Notes: generated by a model not told the origin, from the letters alone. Shown: positions 1 to 8,693, numbered from the stretch's first letter. The stretch is 64,000 bases of DNA from Streptomyces sp. HSG2 (GCF_016598575.1 NZ_CP066801.1:2542001-2606000), one strand, 5' to 3'. Program-made: numbers and translations.

Positions 1-2
1 GC

Positions 3-968
3 TACGTGGTGACCGGTGGCGGGACGGGCAACGACCCGGTGCGGGTGCCCAATCTCGTCGGCCAGTCGGAGGAGGACGCTCGGCGCCTGCTCGACAACTC
101 CGACCTGTCGCTGGGGACGATCGAGGAGCGAGCCTGCGAAGACCAGCCCGAGGGCTTGGTCTGTGAGCAGACTCCGGCGTCCGGCTCGGAGGTGGACAAG
201 CTCACCGCGATCGACGTGATCGTGTCGACGGGGGCACCCCAGGTCAGTGTGCCCAGTGTGATCGGTCTCAGCCAGGAGGACGCCGAGGCCAAGCTGGAGT
301 CGGAGGACTACGAGTTCGACGTGGAGGTCGAACAGCGGGAGTCCTCGGAGGATCCGGGCACCGTCCTCGACCAGGACCCGATCAAGGGCAAGGAGGTCGA
401 GAAGGGCACGACGATCACCCTCACCGTCGCCAAGGCCGAGGAGCGGGCCACCGTCCCGGACGTCATCGGCCGTTCCTGTGAGGAGGCGAAGGCCCAACTG
501 GAGGACAACGACCTGGCAGGCTCCTGCGTCGAGCAGGAGACGGACGACCAGGATCAGGTCGGAAAGGTCGTCTCGACCACCCCGCAGGCCAACCAGCAGG
601 TCGACAAGAACTCCCAGGTGCAGATCTTCGTGGGCAAGGCCGCCGAGAAGGAGAAGGTGGCCGTACCCGAGGTTCGCGAGCAGACCTTGTCGCAGGCCCA
701 GGACACGCTGCGCGGCAGTGGCTTCACCGATGTCCGGGTCGCCGGCACCGGTGAGGTCGACGGAGACTCGCTGGTGATCCAGCAGAATCCGGCCGCCGGC
801 ACCGAGGTGGAGGACCCCGCCGGGACTCAGGTGACCCTGGTCGTCGTCGGTGACGACGGGAACGGTGGGAACAATGGGAACGGCGGCGGGAACGGCGGGA
901 ACGGTGGAAACGACGGGGGAGGCAACGGTGGCGGAGGCGGGTTCATCGGTGGCCTGAGAGGCGACTGA
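3..968 (+). CDS. pknB: PASTA-domain Ser/Thr protein kinase, C-terminal part (5' end outside window)
   Basis: The reading frame is open from the window edge to the TGA at 966-968, so only the extracellular part of the protein is visible. It holds four PASTA repeats at visible residues of about 13-78, 80-147, 148-217 and 218-281, each opening with a V-P-x-V/L-I/V-G type motif. A Gly/Asn-rich low-complexity tail of about 40 residues follows. PASTA repeats bind muropeptides or lipid II in PknB-type kinases that control cell-wall synthesis and division. The neighbours trpG, DUF881 and crgA match the pknB neighbourhood of other actinobacteria. The kinase domain and membrane segment are outside the window, so calling it a kinase rests on domain type and context. 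Confidence 0.85.
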   Translation, partial: YVVTGGGTGNDPVRVPNLVGQSEEDARRLLDNSDLSLGTIEERACEDQPEGLVCEQTPASGSEVDKLTAIDVIVSTGAPQVSVPSVIGLSQEDAEAKLESEDYEFDVEVEQRESSEDPGTVLDQDPIKGKEVEKGTTITLTVAKAEERATVPDVIGRSCEEAKAQLEDNDLAGSCVEQETDDQDQVGKVVSTTPQANQQVDKNSQVQIFVGKAAEKEKVAVPEVREQTLSQAQDTLRGSGFTDVRVAGTGEVDGDSLVIQQNPAAGTEVEDPAGTQVTLVVVGDDGNGGNNGNGGGNGGNGGNDGGGNGGGGGFIGGLRGD

Positions 969-1029
969 CGCCGCGCGGGCAACGGTAGGTGACCGTCGGT
1001 GCGACGACCTGTGCTCCCGTCGGACCGAC

Positions 1030-1054
1030 GGTCGGGGGGCGCCGGGCCCCGACC
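1030..1054. terminator. GC hairpin between convergent pknB and sortase genes
   Basis: An 8-bp perfect stem (GGTCGGGG pairing with CCCCGACC) with a 9-nt loop lies in the 270-bp gap between the convergent kinase and sortase genes. There is no T tract, so its terminator function is inferred. I see no gene in the gap (969-1238). Confidence 0.4.
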
Positions 1055-1238
1055 GAGGTCGGCGATTCGTCGCCCCGGTTCACGCCGCTCCGGGCGTGCG
1101 TCGCGGGGGGCGCCGGGCCGGCCCGATCCGGGCACGCCGACTCGGTCGAACGGCGGGGCGGGCCCACCCTCACGCCGTCGTCGGGAGCGGGCCCAGAGCC
1201 GGTCCGCGGCATCTCCGCTCGGGGCTCTCCCGTCCTCG

Positions 1239-2075
1239 TCAGCGCAGCTCCGCGGGCGGCGTCCGCTCGCCGTCGACCTTCTCCGTGCGCACGAGTTCGC
1301 CCCAGACGACGTAGCGGTAACGACTCGTGTACAGCGGCGTACACGTCGTCAGCGTGATGTAGTGGCCGGCCTCCTCCTTGCCCGACCCTTCCGGGATCGG
1401 GGCGAGGACACCGACGTTGAACTTCGACGTCTCCGGCAGGATGCCGTAGACCTCGTAGACGTACCAGGTGTCCTTCGTCTCGAAGACGATGGGGTCGCCC
1501 TCACCGATCCGATGGATGTCGTGGAACTTGGCTCCGTGGCCATCCCGGTGCGCGGCCAGCGAGAAGTTTCCCCGCTCGCCCGTCGTCGGGAGCGCCGACT
1601 CCACGGGATCGGTGTAGTAGCCCGCGACGCCGTCGTTGAGGACTTCCATCGAGGTGCCTTCCTCGACCAGGATCTCCTCGCCCGACATCGTGGGGACGTG
1701 CAGGAAGCCGATACCGGCCTCGGTGTCGAGCGCGCCCGGTCCGGTCGGCGCCGCGTCGGCCTGTTCCCACGTCTCACGGACCGCTCCGGCCTGCCGTCCC
1801 GCCTCTCGGTCCGCGAGGACGTTGGTCCACCAGAGGGAGTAGGCGACGAAGAGGCCGAGGACGACACCGGCCGTGATCAACATCTCGCCGAGGAAGCCGA
1901 CCAGCAGGGCGGCCGGGCCGGGCCCGCGTCTGCGGGCCGCCCTTCTTCCGGAGGAGCCCGGGGGTGGGGTTTCGGCAGGACCGTACGCGCCGTGCTTCGC
2001 GCGGTGGAGGTCGTGCCCCTGGTGCCTGTCGGTGGTTCCTGCCAACGGTCCTCTGTCCCTAGCTGACGAGCGCAT
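1239..2075 (-). CDS. Class E sortase (first of three)
   Basis: This 278-aa cysteine transpeptidase would attach secreted proteins to peptidoglycan. After a basic N-terminus, a hydrophobic signal anchor spans about residues 53-80. The sortase fold follows, with the catalytic His in AAHRDGHG (His176), the nucleophile in TLTTC (Cys245) and a catalytic Arg in the following YRYVVWG strand (about Arg254). TLTTC is typical of class E sortases, which in Streptomyces recognise LAxTG-type signals. The ATG overlaps the 3' end of the upstream sortase by 17 bp, so the two are probably co-transcribed and translationally coupled. An AAGGG lies about 8 nt upstream of the start. Confidence 0.85.
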   Translation of the reverse strand: MRSSARDRGPLAGTTDRHQGHDLHRAKHGAYGPAETPPPGSSGRRAARRRGPGPAALLVGFLGEMLITAGVVLGLFVAYSLWWTNVLADREAGRQAGAVRETWEQADAAPTGPGALDTEAGIGFLHVPTMSGEEILVEEGTSMEVLNDGVAGYYTDPVESALPTTGERGNFSLAAHRDGHGAKFHDIHRIGEGDPIVFETKDTWYVYEVYGILPETSKFNVGVLAPIPEGSGKEEAGHYITLTTCTPLYTSRYRYVVWGELVRTEKVDGERTPPAELR

Positions 2076-3198
2076 CCGGTTTGCCCTTGCTGCGCGGCCG
2101 TTCTTCGACCATCTTGCCCCAGACGATCATCCGGTACTTGCTGGTGAACTCCGGGGTGCAGGTGGTCAGAGTGATGTAGCGACCCGGCTCGGTGAACCCC
2201 GACTGCTTCGGCACGGCTTCCAGGACACTGATGTTGCTCGGCGACGTGGCCGGGAGGATGGACGCCATCGCGTAGACGAAGTACCGGTCCCGCGTCTCCA
2301 CCACGACCGGGTCGCCCGGTTCGAGCTTGTTGATGTATCTGAACGGTTCTCCATGAGTGTTGCGGTGGCCGGCCAGTCCGAAGTTGCCCGTCTTGTCCTC
2401 GGGCATGGCGGTCTTCAACACTCCCTCCGAGTAGTGCCCCACCATCCCGCGGTCCAACACGCGCTCATCGTCGATGCCCTCGGCGATCGGCACCACGACG
2501 TCGAGCTTCGGGATATGCAGCATGGCGAAGCCCTGTCCAGGCTCGAATGTCCCCGGGTTGCGCTTGCCGTTGGCCCAGTCGTCGTGGAGGCTGCTCGCCT
2601 CCTGGTTCGCGTGTGCGTGAGCCCGTACGTTCGTCCACCACAGCTGGTAGGTGACGAACATCAACATCAGCACACCGGTCGTGATGAAGACCTCTCCGAC
2701 CGCCCTGCTGGCCATCACGGCGAGGCCCGGCCGACGCGCACGTGCCCGACGCCGGGCCTCCACCCGGGTCGGTGGACGGCCCTCGTGACGTGCCGCGTCG
2801 CGAGGATCCGGCGAGCCGGGCGAAGCGCTCTGCCCCACGGGGCTTCCTCGACGTCGCTTGGCGGCCCTCCTGCGCTCGGCTCGTCCGCCCACCGGAGGGG
2901 CCGGCACCGGGGGAGCGCCCGAGGGGAGACGCAGCGTGACCGTCTCCTGGTCGGCTGGAGGCGGCGCGGAGGGAGGGTGCCCCCACTCGGAAGCCGACGC
3001 GGCAGGAAGGGGCGATCGAAGCGCTCCAGGCGCTTCGCGCCGCTCGGAACCATGACCGGCGGCACGGCCCGAAGTCGCGAAGTTCTCGCCGCGAACGGCT
3101 TCCGATCGCGGGTACCGCCCCCCGAGCGACACCGGGTCCTCGTCCGCCCCCTGACCGGACGAGAACCCGGGTCCCCGCTCGGGACGCGGGGCGGTCAC
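2059..3198 (-). CDS. Class E sortase with long cytoplasmic N-terminus (second of three)
   Basis: This is a 379-aa class E sortase. A disordered Pro/Arg-rich cytoplasmic stretch of about 160 residues precedes one membrane segment (about 163-187). The catalytic domain has His278 in AGHRNTHG, Cys347 in TLTTC and an Arg in SKYRMIVWG. I chose the GTG at 3198 because it overlaps the trpG stop as GTGA. The frame stays open another 149 codons upstream, but that part lies inside trpG. It sits in one minus-strand run with trpG, the small membrane protein and a third sortase. The long N-terminus is unusual compared with the neighbouring sortases, and its role is unknown. Confidence 0.85.
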   Translation of the reverse strand: MTAPRPERGPGFSSGQGADEDPVSLGGRYPRSEAVRGENFATSGRAAGHGSERREAPGALRSPLPAASASEWGHPPSAPPPADQETVTLRLPSGAPPVPAPPVGGRAERRRAAKRRRGSPVGQSASPGSPDPRDAARHEGRPPTRVEARRRARARRPGLAVMASRAVGEVFITTGVLMLMFVTYQLWWTNVRAHAHANQEASSLHDDWANGKRNPGTFEPGQGFAMLHIPKLDVVVPIAEGIDDERVLDRGMVGHYSEGVLKTAMPEDKTGNFGLAGHRNTHGEPFRYINKLEPGDPVVVETRDRYFVYAMASILPATSPSNISVLEAVPKQSGFTEPGRYITLTTCTPEFTSKYRMIVWGKMVEERPRSKGKPDALVS

Positions 3199-3833
3199 GC
3201 CGTCGCCCTGCCCACCACGGGAGCGAGACCGACCGATCTGGCCACGGCGCCCCGGTCGCCGCACTCGGCCAACCAATTGGCCAGCATGCGGTGCCCGTGT
3301 TCGGTCAACACCGATTCCGGATGGAACTGCACTCCCTCCACCGGCAACTCCCGATGACGCAGCCCCATGAGGGTGCCGTCGGGGGTTCGGGCGGTGACCT
3401 CGAGCTCGGCGGGGACGGTGCCCGGCTCCGCGGCCAGCGAGTGGTAGCGGGTGGCCGTGAACGGCGACGGCAATCCGGCGAACACCCCCCGACCCTCGTG
3501 TTCGACCGGTGAGGTCTTGCCGTGCAGCAGTTCGGGCGCCCGATCCACCACCCCGCCGTACGCCACCTGCATCGACTGCATACCGAGGCAGACCCCGAAT
3601 ACCGGGATGCCGTGAGCCGCGCAGTGCCGCACCATGTCCACGCACACCCCGGCCTGCTCCGGTGTGCCCGGACCGGGTGACAGCAACACCCCGTCGAAGC
3701 CGTCCTGGGCATGCTCCGTGCCGACCTCGTCGTTGCGGAGCACCTCACACTCGGCACCCAGTTGGTACAGGTACTGGACCAGGTTGAATACGAAGCTGTC
3801 GTAGTTGTCGACGACGAGAATGCGCGCGCTCAC
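3195..3833 (-). CDS. trpG: Glutamine amidotransferase subunit of anthranilate / aminodeoxychorismate synthase
   Basis: This 212-aa class I glutamine amidotransferase releases ammonia from glutamine for a chorismate-using synthase (TrpE or PabB) in tryptophan or folate synthesis. The N-terminus carries the family signature DNYDSFVFN. The nucleophile is Cys82 in FGVCLGMQ, and the His171/Glu173 pair lies in VQFHPES. LLSPGPGTPEQAG matches the oxyanion-loop region. The GTG at 3833 overlaps the stop of the upstream 53-aa gene as GTGA, and its own stop overlaps the next sortase start. trpG beside pknB is a conserved actinobacterial arrangement (trpG-pknB in Mycobacterium tuberculosis). No partner synthase is in the window, so TrpG and PabA cannot be distinguished. 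Confidence 0.92.
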   Translation of the reverse strand: MSARILVVDNYDSFVFNLVQYLYQLGAECEVLRNDEVGTEHAQDGFDGVLLSPGPGTPEQAGVCVDMVRHCAAHGIPVFGVCLGMQSMQVAYGGVVDRAPELLHGKTSPVEHEGRGVFAGLPSPFTATRYHSLAAEPGTVPAELEVTARTPDGTLMGLRHRELPVEGVQFHPESVLTEHGHRMLANWLAECGDRGAVARSVGLAPVVGRATA

Positions 3834-3991
3834 TGGTTGTCCACCGTCACATCGTTGAAGGGAATCAGCGGCTCGGCCCAAGGGAAGACGTACTCGAAGA
3901 GGACGTAGACCACAGCCGCGGCGAGCACCAGGGAGATCAGCGCCCTCACCCACGCGTTGCCCGGCAGATGCCGCCAGATCCAGCCGTACAT
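3830..3991 (-). CDS. Small single-span membrane protein upstream of trpG
   Basis: This 53-aa protein begins MYGWIWRHLPGN and has one hydrophobic segment (about residues 15-34). A short acidic outer tail follows (ending NDVTVDNQ). The ATG at 3991 is preceded by GGAAGGGG, a strong ribosome binding site, which rules out the longer frame reaching 4144. Its stop overlaps the trpG start by 4 bp. Its place between a sortase and trpG suggests coupled expression with the sortase set, but I recognise no family function. A role as small accessory or spacer of the sortase locus is only a guess. Confidence 0.75.
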   Translation of the reverse strand: MYGWIWRHLPGNAWVRALISLVLAAAVVYVLFEYVFPWAEPLIPFNDVTVDNQ

Positions 3992-4043
3992 GCCGCCCCT
4001 TCCTTTGCACCACGGCACCCGACTCAGGCCGTTTCGCACCAGA

Positions 4044-4697
4044 CTAGCGGCGCAGGGACTCGGGTTTCCCCGCCTCCACCGGCTGTGACGACCGCAGGCT
4101 CGCCCAGACGACCAGACGGTGGCTGTGCCCCCACTCCGGTTCACAGGTGGTCAGTGTGAGGTAGCGACCCGGCCGGAGGTATCCGGAGGCACGTGGCAAC
4201 GGACCGACCACCTCCGTGTCGGTCGGGACCGTTCGGTAGGGACCCTTGTCTATCCGGTACGTGAACCACGTCGTGCCGTCGGTCAGCACGACGTCGTCAC
4301 CGGGTCGCAGTTCGGGGAAGTCGCGGAACGGACTGCCGTGCGTACGTCGATGTCCGGCGACCGCGAAGTTGCCCATCCGCCCCGGTAGGGCGGTGCCGAC
4401 GTAGTGCCCCAGACCCTTCTCCAGGATCTCGGGGGTGGTTCCCTCAAGGACCGGCATGTTCCACGTGAAACCGAGCCGCGGGATGTGCATGATCCCGAAA
4501 GGGGTGTCAGGGGCCGGCGTGACCTGGCTCCGTGCCTCCGACTCTCGGCTCCAGCGGTCCCGTAGCGAGTCTCTCTGGTCCTGCATCGCCTCGGCGGCCC
4601 GAACCCCGCTCCAGAACAGCGCGTGGACCACGAACAGCGCGGCCAGGACCCCGACGGTGACGCACAATTCGACGATGGATCGGACGACGACGCGCAC
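4044..4697 (-). CDS. Class E sortase (third of three)
   Basis: This 217-aa sortase has an N-terminal signal anchor (about residues 6-28). The catalytic core has His116 in AGHRRTHG, Cys185 in TLTTC and an Arg in HSHRLVVWA. It is shorter than its two neighbours because it lacks a cytoplasmic extension. The GTG at 4697 has a GGAG about 8 nt upstream and lies 18 bp after the DUF881 gene. The coding sequence contains a one-mismatch parS (4458-4471). Three class E sortases in one locus suggest either separate substrates or a shared cell-division role; that is inference from location. Confidence 0.85.
   Translation of the reverse strand: MRVVVRSIVELCVTVGVLAALFVVHALFWSGVRAAEAMQDQRDSLRDRWSRESEARSQVTPAPDTPFGIMHIPRLGFTWNMPVLEGTTPEILEKGLGHYVGTALPGRMGNFAVAGHRRTHGSPFRDFPELRPGDDVVLTDGTTWFTYRIDKGPYRTVPTDTEVVGPLPRASGYLRPGRYLTLTTCEPEWGHSHRLVVWASLRSSQPVEAGKPESLRR
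4458..4471. other. Degenerate parS site inside sortase gene
   Basis: GTTCCACGTGAAAC differs at one base from the Streptomyces parS consensus. It overlaps sortase codons in a different frame from the other intragenic parS copies. ParB binding here is uncertain. Confidence 0.5.
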
Positions 4698-4715
4698 CGG
4701 CGGCTCCAGCGAGGC

Positions 4716-5495
4716 TCACTCCACGGGCTCGGCGTGGTGCATCTCCACTGTGCCGGAGTAGCCAGGCAGTGTCACGCTGTCGTTCTCCACGACTTCCCAG
4801 CCGAGGCCGTAGCCGTCGACGTACGCCAGATAGGTCTGGATCGCGGGCGAATCGTGCAACGCCTGGCGCAGTGTCTCGGGGTCTCCCACCGCCGTGACCC
4901 GATACGGGGGCGAGTAGACACGCCCCTGGAGGATGAGGGTGTTGCCGACACACCTCACCGCGCTGGTGGAGATCAGCCTCTGGTCCATGACCTGGATTCC
5001 CTCCGCGCCTCCCCGCCACAAGGCGTTCACCACGGCCTGCAGGTCCTGCTGGTGGATCACGAGGTCGTCGGGCTGTGGGTCGGGATAGCCGGGCAGCTTG
5101 GCACTCGCGTCCGGGGGCGCGTCGTCCAGGGTGACGCTGACCGCCCGACCGACGAGGGCCTCCGCGCCCGCCGCCCTCTCCAGATCGGTGAGCCGGTCCT
5201 CTTCCGCCCGAGTGCTCCCGTTGTCCCGCTCGGCCAGGACCTCCACGTCCTGGCGCAGAACCGCGTTGGCCTCTTCTCGCTCGCCGTTGTCCCGACTGCG
5301 TTCCTGGATGAGGTCCGACAGCTTCAGCAGGGAGGCGTCGGTGCGAATGTCGGTTCCCCGGGCCGTGTGGAAACTCGTCACGAAGAGAAGACCGGCCAAG
5401 GCGAAGGCGGAGGCCGTGAGCAGACGGACAGGGCGGAAACCTCGACCGGGGTCAGGGGTGGATACCGTCCCCGGGGAGTCGGCAGAATTGCTCAA
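4716..5495 (-). CDS. DUF881 family membrane-anchored protein
   Basis: This 259-aa protein has a short cytoplasmic head, a membrane segment (about residues 24-44) and a coiled-coil stretch (about 55-110). A conserved DUF881 domain follows, including [18 protein letters not shown] and [25 protein letters not shown]. Family members (Rv0012 in M. tuberculosis) sit beside crgA, but their function is not settled; a role at the division site is inferred from context. The start is a TTG at 5495 with AAGGG 4-5 nt upstream and GGAG further upstream. No better ATG or GTG follows before the membrane segment. It diverges from crgA across a 149-bp promoter region. Confidence 0.85.
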   Translation of the reverse strand: MSNSADSPGTVSTPDPGRGFRPVRLLTASAFALAGLLFVTSFHTARGTDIRTDASLLKLSDLIQERSRDNGEREEANAVLRQDVEVLAERDNGSTRAEEDRLTDLERAAGAEALVGRAVSVTLDDAPPDASAKLPGYPDPQPDDLVIHQQDLQAVVNALWRGGAEGIQVMDQRLISTSAVRCVGNTLILQGRVYSPPYRVTAVGDPETLRQALHDSPAIQTYLAYVDGYGLGWEVVENDSVTLPGYSGTVEMHHAEPVE

Positions 5496-5644
5496 CGTAC
5501 CCTTATCTCCTTCGGCGCCACGGAAGCACTACGCTAGCGGACGCCCGGGGGAGCGCTCAGGCGGCCTCCGGGCCGCCGCCCCAAGCAGACCGACACCGAC
5601 CCACTCGTGCGCGGCCGCGCAGCGCATCGACAGGAGAGACCCTC

Positions 5645-5899
5645 GTGCCGAAGTCACGTATCCGCAAGAAGGCCGACTACACGCCGCCGCCTGCCAAACA
5701 GTCGACCACGGTCAACCTCGGCAGTCGGTCCTGGGTCGCCCCCGTCATGCTCGCCCTGTTCCTCCTGGGTCTGGCCTGGATCGTGGTCTTCTACGTCACC
5801 GACGGTTCACTGCCCGTCGATGCCCTGGGCAACTGGAACATCGTGGTGGGCTTCGGCTTCATCGCCGCTGGGTTCGGCGTCTCCACACAGTGGAAGTAG
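5645..5899 (+). CDS. crgA: Cell division protein CrgA
   Basis: This 84-aa protein begins [16 protein letters not shown], the CrgA signature. It has two membrane segments (about residues 30-51 and 65-79). CrgA is an actinobacterial divisome component. In Streptomyces it controls the timing of FtsZ rings during sporulation, and in mycobacteria it recruits FtsI and the CwsA partner. The start is GTG at 5645, preceded by a GGAGAG sequence. Next to DUF881 and a rhomboid gene, it has the standard actinobacterial context. It is convergent with the rhomboid gene over 242 bp that hold a DnaA-box cluster. Confidence 0.95.
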   Translation: MPKSRIRKKADYTPPPAKQSTTVNLGSRSWVAPVMLALFLLGLAWIVVFYVTDGSLPVDALGNWNIVVGFGFIAAGFGVSTQWK

Positions 5900-5937
5900 G
5901 CTGCCCGGGAGAACCGTTCAAGGGGCGCGGCACGGAG

Positions 5938-6133
5938 TTGTCCACAAGTTATCCACATGGGGAAAAGAAAAGACGATCTGTGGATAACTAGCGAGCGCAC
6001 AGAGCCGTGGGCACACTGCGGCGAGCGTTGTCCATCCGGGCGTCTCCGGGGCTGACCTGCGTATAGGTGGGGCGCCCACGTGGCGCTCCACCCACCGACA
6101 CGGTGACCGCGACCCGCTCGGCACTGTGGACAA
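5938..6133. promoter_or_regulatory. DnaA-box cluster between convergent crgA and rhomboid genes
   Basis: Four strong DnaA boxes are seen: TTGTCCACA at 5938-5946, TTATCCACA at 5949-5957, TGTGGATAA (inverted) at 5979-5987 and TGTGGACAA (inverted) at 6125-6133. A weaker TTGTCCATC lies at 6028-6036. The 5949 and 5979 boxes face each other across an A-rich spacer. Both flanking genes end here, so no promoter is expected, and a DnaA titration or chromosome-control role is plausible. Extra-oriC DnaA-box clusters are known in Streptomyces. Confidence 0.7.
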
Positions 6134-6141
6134 CAGATCGC

Positions 6142-7029
6142 TCAGGTGAGCTGTACCGTCCTCAGCAGGCACAACGCGACCGCGACCAGCAGGACCAGGC
6201 CGCAGGTCCCGTACTGGACGAGCGTCCTCCGCTCGCGTGGCGCGTGGACCATGGCGTAGCCGATGACCAGTCCGGCGACCAGGCCACCGATGTGTGCCTG
6301 CCAGGCGATGTTCCCCCAGGTGAAGGTGAACACCAAGTTGATCGCCAGCAAGGCGAGCACCGGCCGCATGTCGTAGTCGAGCCTGCGCATCAGCACGGCC
6401 GTGGCTCCGAACAGGCCGAAGATCGCCCCGGAGGCTCCCAACGAAGCGTCGGTCGGTCCGGACAGAAGGTAGGTGAGAGCGCTGCCGGCGAGCCCCGACA
6501 ACAGGTAGAGGGCCAGGTAGCGGACCCGGCCGAGGGCCGCTTCCAGTGGGCCCCCGAGCCACCAGAGACCCAACATGTTGAACGCGATGTGCCAGATCGC
6601 CTCATGCGTGAAGATCGAGGTCAACAGGCGGTACCACTGCCCTCCCGCGACTCCCTCCACGGCCGGGAAGGGGGCCGGAGGCCAGCGACCGATGAGCACG
6701 AGATCGGCGAGGATCGTGGGCCAGACGTGCACGGCGACGAACACCGCCACGTTGACGCCCAGGAAGATCTTGGTCAGCAGGCGCGGGTCGGCGGCCACCG
6801 CACCTCCGGCGATGGTACGTGGTCGAGCGGCTCTCGGGCCGTGGCCGGTACCAGCCGCGGTACGCACGCATTCCGGGCATTGGAACCCTACCGCCGCGTC
6901 CACCATGCAGTCCGGGCAGATCGGACGATCGCAGCGGGTGCAGCTGATGCCGGTCTGTCGATCGTGGTGGCGATAGCAGACCTTCGGATGCCCCGCTTCC
7001 CGCGAGGTGCCATCTGCTGCCTGGTCCAT
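6142..7029 (-). CDS. Rhomboid-family intramembrane serine protease with N-terminal zinc-ribbon-like domain
   Basis: This 295-aa protein starts with a Cys/His-rich domain (about residues 18-54, with CYRHHD, CTRC, CPDC and CPEC) that probably binds zinc. A six- or seven-helix rhomboid domain follows. Catalytic residues are visible as Ser200 in GASGAIFG and His246 in QAHIGGL. The conserved HEAIWHIAFNM loop is at 142-152. Rhomboids cleave transmembrane substrates inside the membrane; the substrate here is unknown. The ATG at 7029 has GAGGGG 6 nt upstream, which excludes the longer frame to 7104. Rhomboid next to crgA and ppiA is a conserved actinobacterial arrangement (Rv0010c region). Confidence 0.88.
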   Translation of the reverse strand: MDQAADGTSREAGHPKVCYRHHDRQTGISCTRCDRPICPDCMVDAAVGFQCPECVRTAAGTGHGPRAARPRTIAGGAVAADPRLLTKIFLGVNVAVFVAVHVWPTILADLVLIGRWPPAPFPAVEGVAGGQWYRLLTSIFTHEAIWHIAFNMLGLWWLGGPLEAALGRVRYLALYLLSGLAGSALTYLLSGPTDASLGASGAIFGLFGATAVLMRRLDYDMRPVLALLAINLVFTFTWGNIAWQAHIGGLVAGLVIGYAMVHAPRERRTLVQYGTCGLVLLVAVALCLLRTVQLT

Positions 7030-7139
7030 GACGTCCCCTCGATCGTGATGTGACTGCTCGAGACCCGCCGTCCGTCGGGAGCCCCCGCCCATCGTGACGG
7101 GCAAGCGGGCGGCAGGGTTCCCGAGGCCGGCCGACCCGC

Positions 7140-7673
7140 TCAGCCCTGGCGGGTCTCGACGACGACGGACTCGATGACCACGTCACTCAGGGGCCGATCC
7201 GTACGCGGGTTCGTCTCCACGGCCGCGATGGCGTCGACGACCCGACGGCCCGCGTCCGAGAGGATCTCGCCGAAGATGGTGTGCTTGCGGTTCAACCACG
7301 TGGTCGGTGCGACGGTGATGAAGAACTGCGAGCCATTGGTTCCCGGTCCCGCATTGGCCATGGCCAACCGATAGGGCATGTCGAAGGCGAGCTCGGGATG
7401 GAACTCGTCGGCGAACTGATACCCCGGTCCTCCGGTTCCGTTCCCCAACGGATCGCCCCCCTGGATCATGAATCCGCTGATCACTCGATGGAACACCGTT
7501 CCGTCGTACAGCTTGGCAGCGGACTTCTCCCCCGTCGCCGGGTGGGTCCACTCGCGCTCACCCGAGGCGAGTTCGACGAAGTTCCTGACAGTCGCGGGAG
7601 CGTGATTCCGGAGCAGTCGGACGTCGATGTCACCGTGGGTGGTCTTGAGGGTGGCGTGGAGGTGCTCGGCCAC
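7140..7673 (-). CDS. ppiA: Cyclophilin-type peptidyl-prolyl cis-trans isomerase
   Basis: This is a 177-aa cytoplasmic cyclophilin without a signal peptide. Core motifs are FHRVISGFMIQGGD, the substrate-binding NGSQFFI and the WLNRKHTIFGEI strand. It catalyses proline isomerisation during folding. The GTG at 7673 follows GGAAGG at about -8 and begins VAEHLHATLKTTHGDI, as in Streptomyces homologues; the frame is open far upstream (to 8222) without a credible start. It shares a strand with the rhomboid gene, 110 bp upstream of it. This pair matches ppiA-Rv0010c of M. tuberculosis. Confidence 0.93.
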   Translation of the reverse strand: MAEHLHATLKTTHGDIDVRLLRNHAPATVRNFVELASGEREWTHPATGEKSAAKLYDGTVFHRVISGFMIQGGDPLGNGTGGPGYQFADEFHPELAFDMPYRLAMANAGPGTNGSQFFITVAPTTWLNRKHTIFGEILSDAGRRVVDAIAAVETNPRTDRPLSDVVIESVVVETRQG

Positions 7674-7928
7674 GATGTGCCTTCCGTCGTCTCGGTGTGA
7701 CCTCCCGATCCTCGCACGCGGGCTCTCGGCCCCGAAAAAGCGGCCGAGGCGATTCCGATCCATGGGTGCGGAGCGCGAGACGACGCCCCTGTCGGAACGG
7801 GACACACTGCCCTCGTCCCGCCACATGACCCGGATGCTCGCTCGCGCATGCCCGGTCCGGCACCGGCGGGCATGATCCGGAGAAAGGTGGACAGTCGGTC
7901 TACCGTACGCCACCGAGAAGGAGGATCC

Positions 7929-8627
7929 GTGACCCGCATCGACAGCGTGCGCGCCGCGACCGGCACGGCGAGGAACGGCGTGCTGCACGCCGCGGAAGTG
8001 GCGGGGCCCTGCGCCGACACGGCCAAGGACAGGGCCGCGCACTACGCCCATGAGGCCCGCGCACGACTGGCCCCCAGAGTGGCGCTCGCCGCCGACCAGG
8101 CCCGCACACAATACGGAGCCCACGTGGTGCCGCGCCTGGAGCAGGCGCGCTCTCATATCCCGCCGACGTGGGACGCAGCGGCGCAAGAGGCCGCCTTTCG
8201 CACCAGGATCGCGGCACGGCATGCGGCGGACTACTCCCGACCCAAGATCGAGCAGGCTGTCGCCGCGGCCGGCCCGGCCAAGGACGAGGCGGTACTACGT
8301 GGTGCCGCCGCTCTCGCCGCGCTGCGCGGCAGCGTCTCCGCCGAGGAGATCGAGAGACTCGCCCGGAAACGGCATCGGCGAGCCCAGGCCGGACAGACGA
8401 TCAGGACTGTCGCGATCCTGGGCCTGGCCACCGCTGCCGTCTACTCGGTGTGGAGATGGTGGGAGAAGCAGAGCGAGCCGGACTGGCTGGTCGAACCGGC
8501 GGACGGCGCGTTCCGGGAATCCGGTCGGCTGACCTCGGTGGACGGCACCCGACCGGCCGACCTGGACGCCGACCCCAGAACGAGGCAAGCGGAAGGCGGA
8601 GCTCGCGACAACGGTGGACCACGCTGA
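7929..8627 (+). CDS. DUF5324 family protein with C-terminal membrane segment
   Basis: This 232-aa protein has a long Ala-rich helical region (residues about 5-150) with recurring A-x3-A and R/K spacing, suggesting coiled or amphipathic helices. One membrane span follows at about residues 158-176 (TVAILGLATAAVYSVW), then an acidic tail. It resembles the Streptomyces DUF5324 family, whose function is unknown. The GTG at 7929 is fixed by the strong AGAAGGAGG ribosome binding site 5-6 nt upstream. It diverges from ppiA and is convergent with uppS across a large parS palindrome. Confidence 0.8.
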   Translation: MTRIDSVRAATGTARNGVLHAAEVAGPCADTAKDRAAHYAHEARARLAPRVALAADQARTQYGAHVVPRLEQARSHIPPTWDAAAQEAAFRTRIAARHAADYSRPKIEQAVAAAGPAKDEAVLRGAAALAALRGSVSAEEIERLARKRHRRAQAGQTIRTVAILGLATAAVYSVWRWWEKQSEPDWLVEPADGAFRESGRLTSVDGTRPADLDADPRTRQAEGGARDNGGPR

Positions 8628-8693
8628 CGCCGCCCACAAGACTTGGCGTGATGCTCGTGGGGCGGCCAGGCCCGCCGTCACCGACACGCCGCT

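Noticed and set aside
2059-3645. Sortase with 149 extra N-terminal residues
   Set aside because: The extra part lies entirely within trpG, and a GTGA overlap at 3198 gives a better start.
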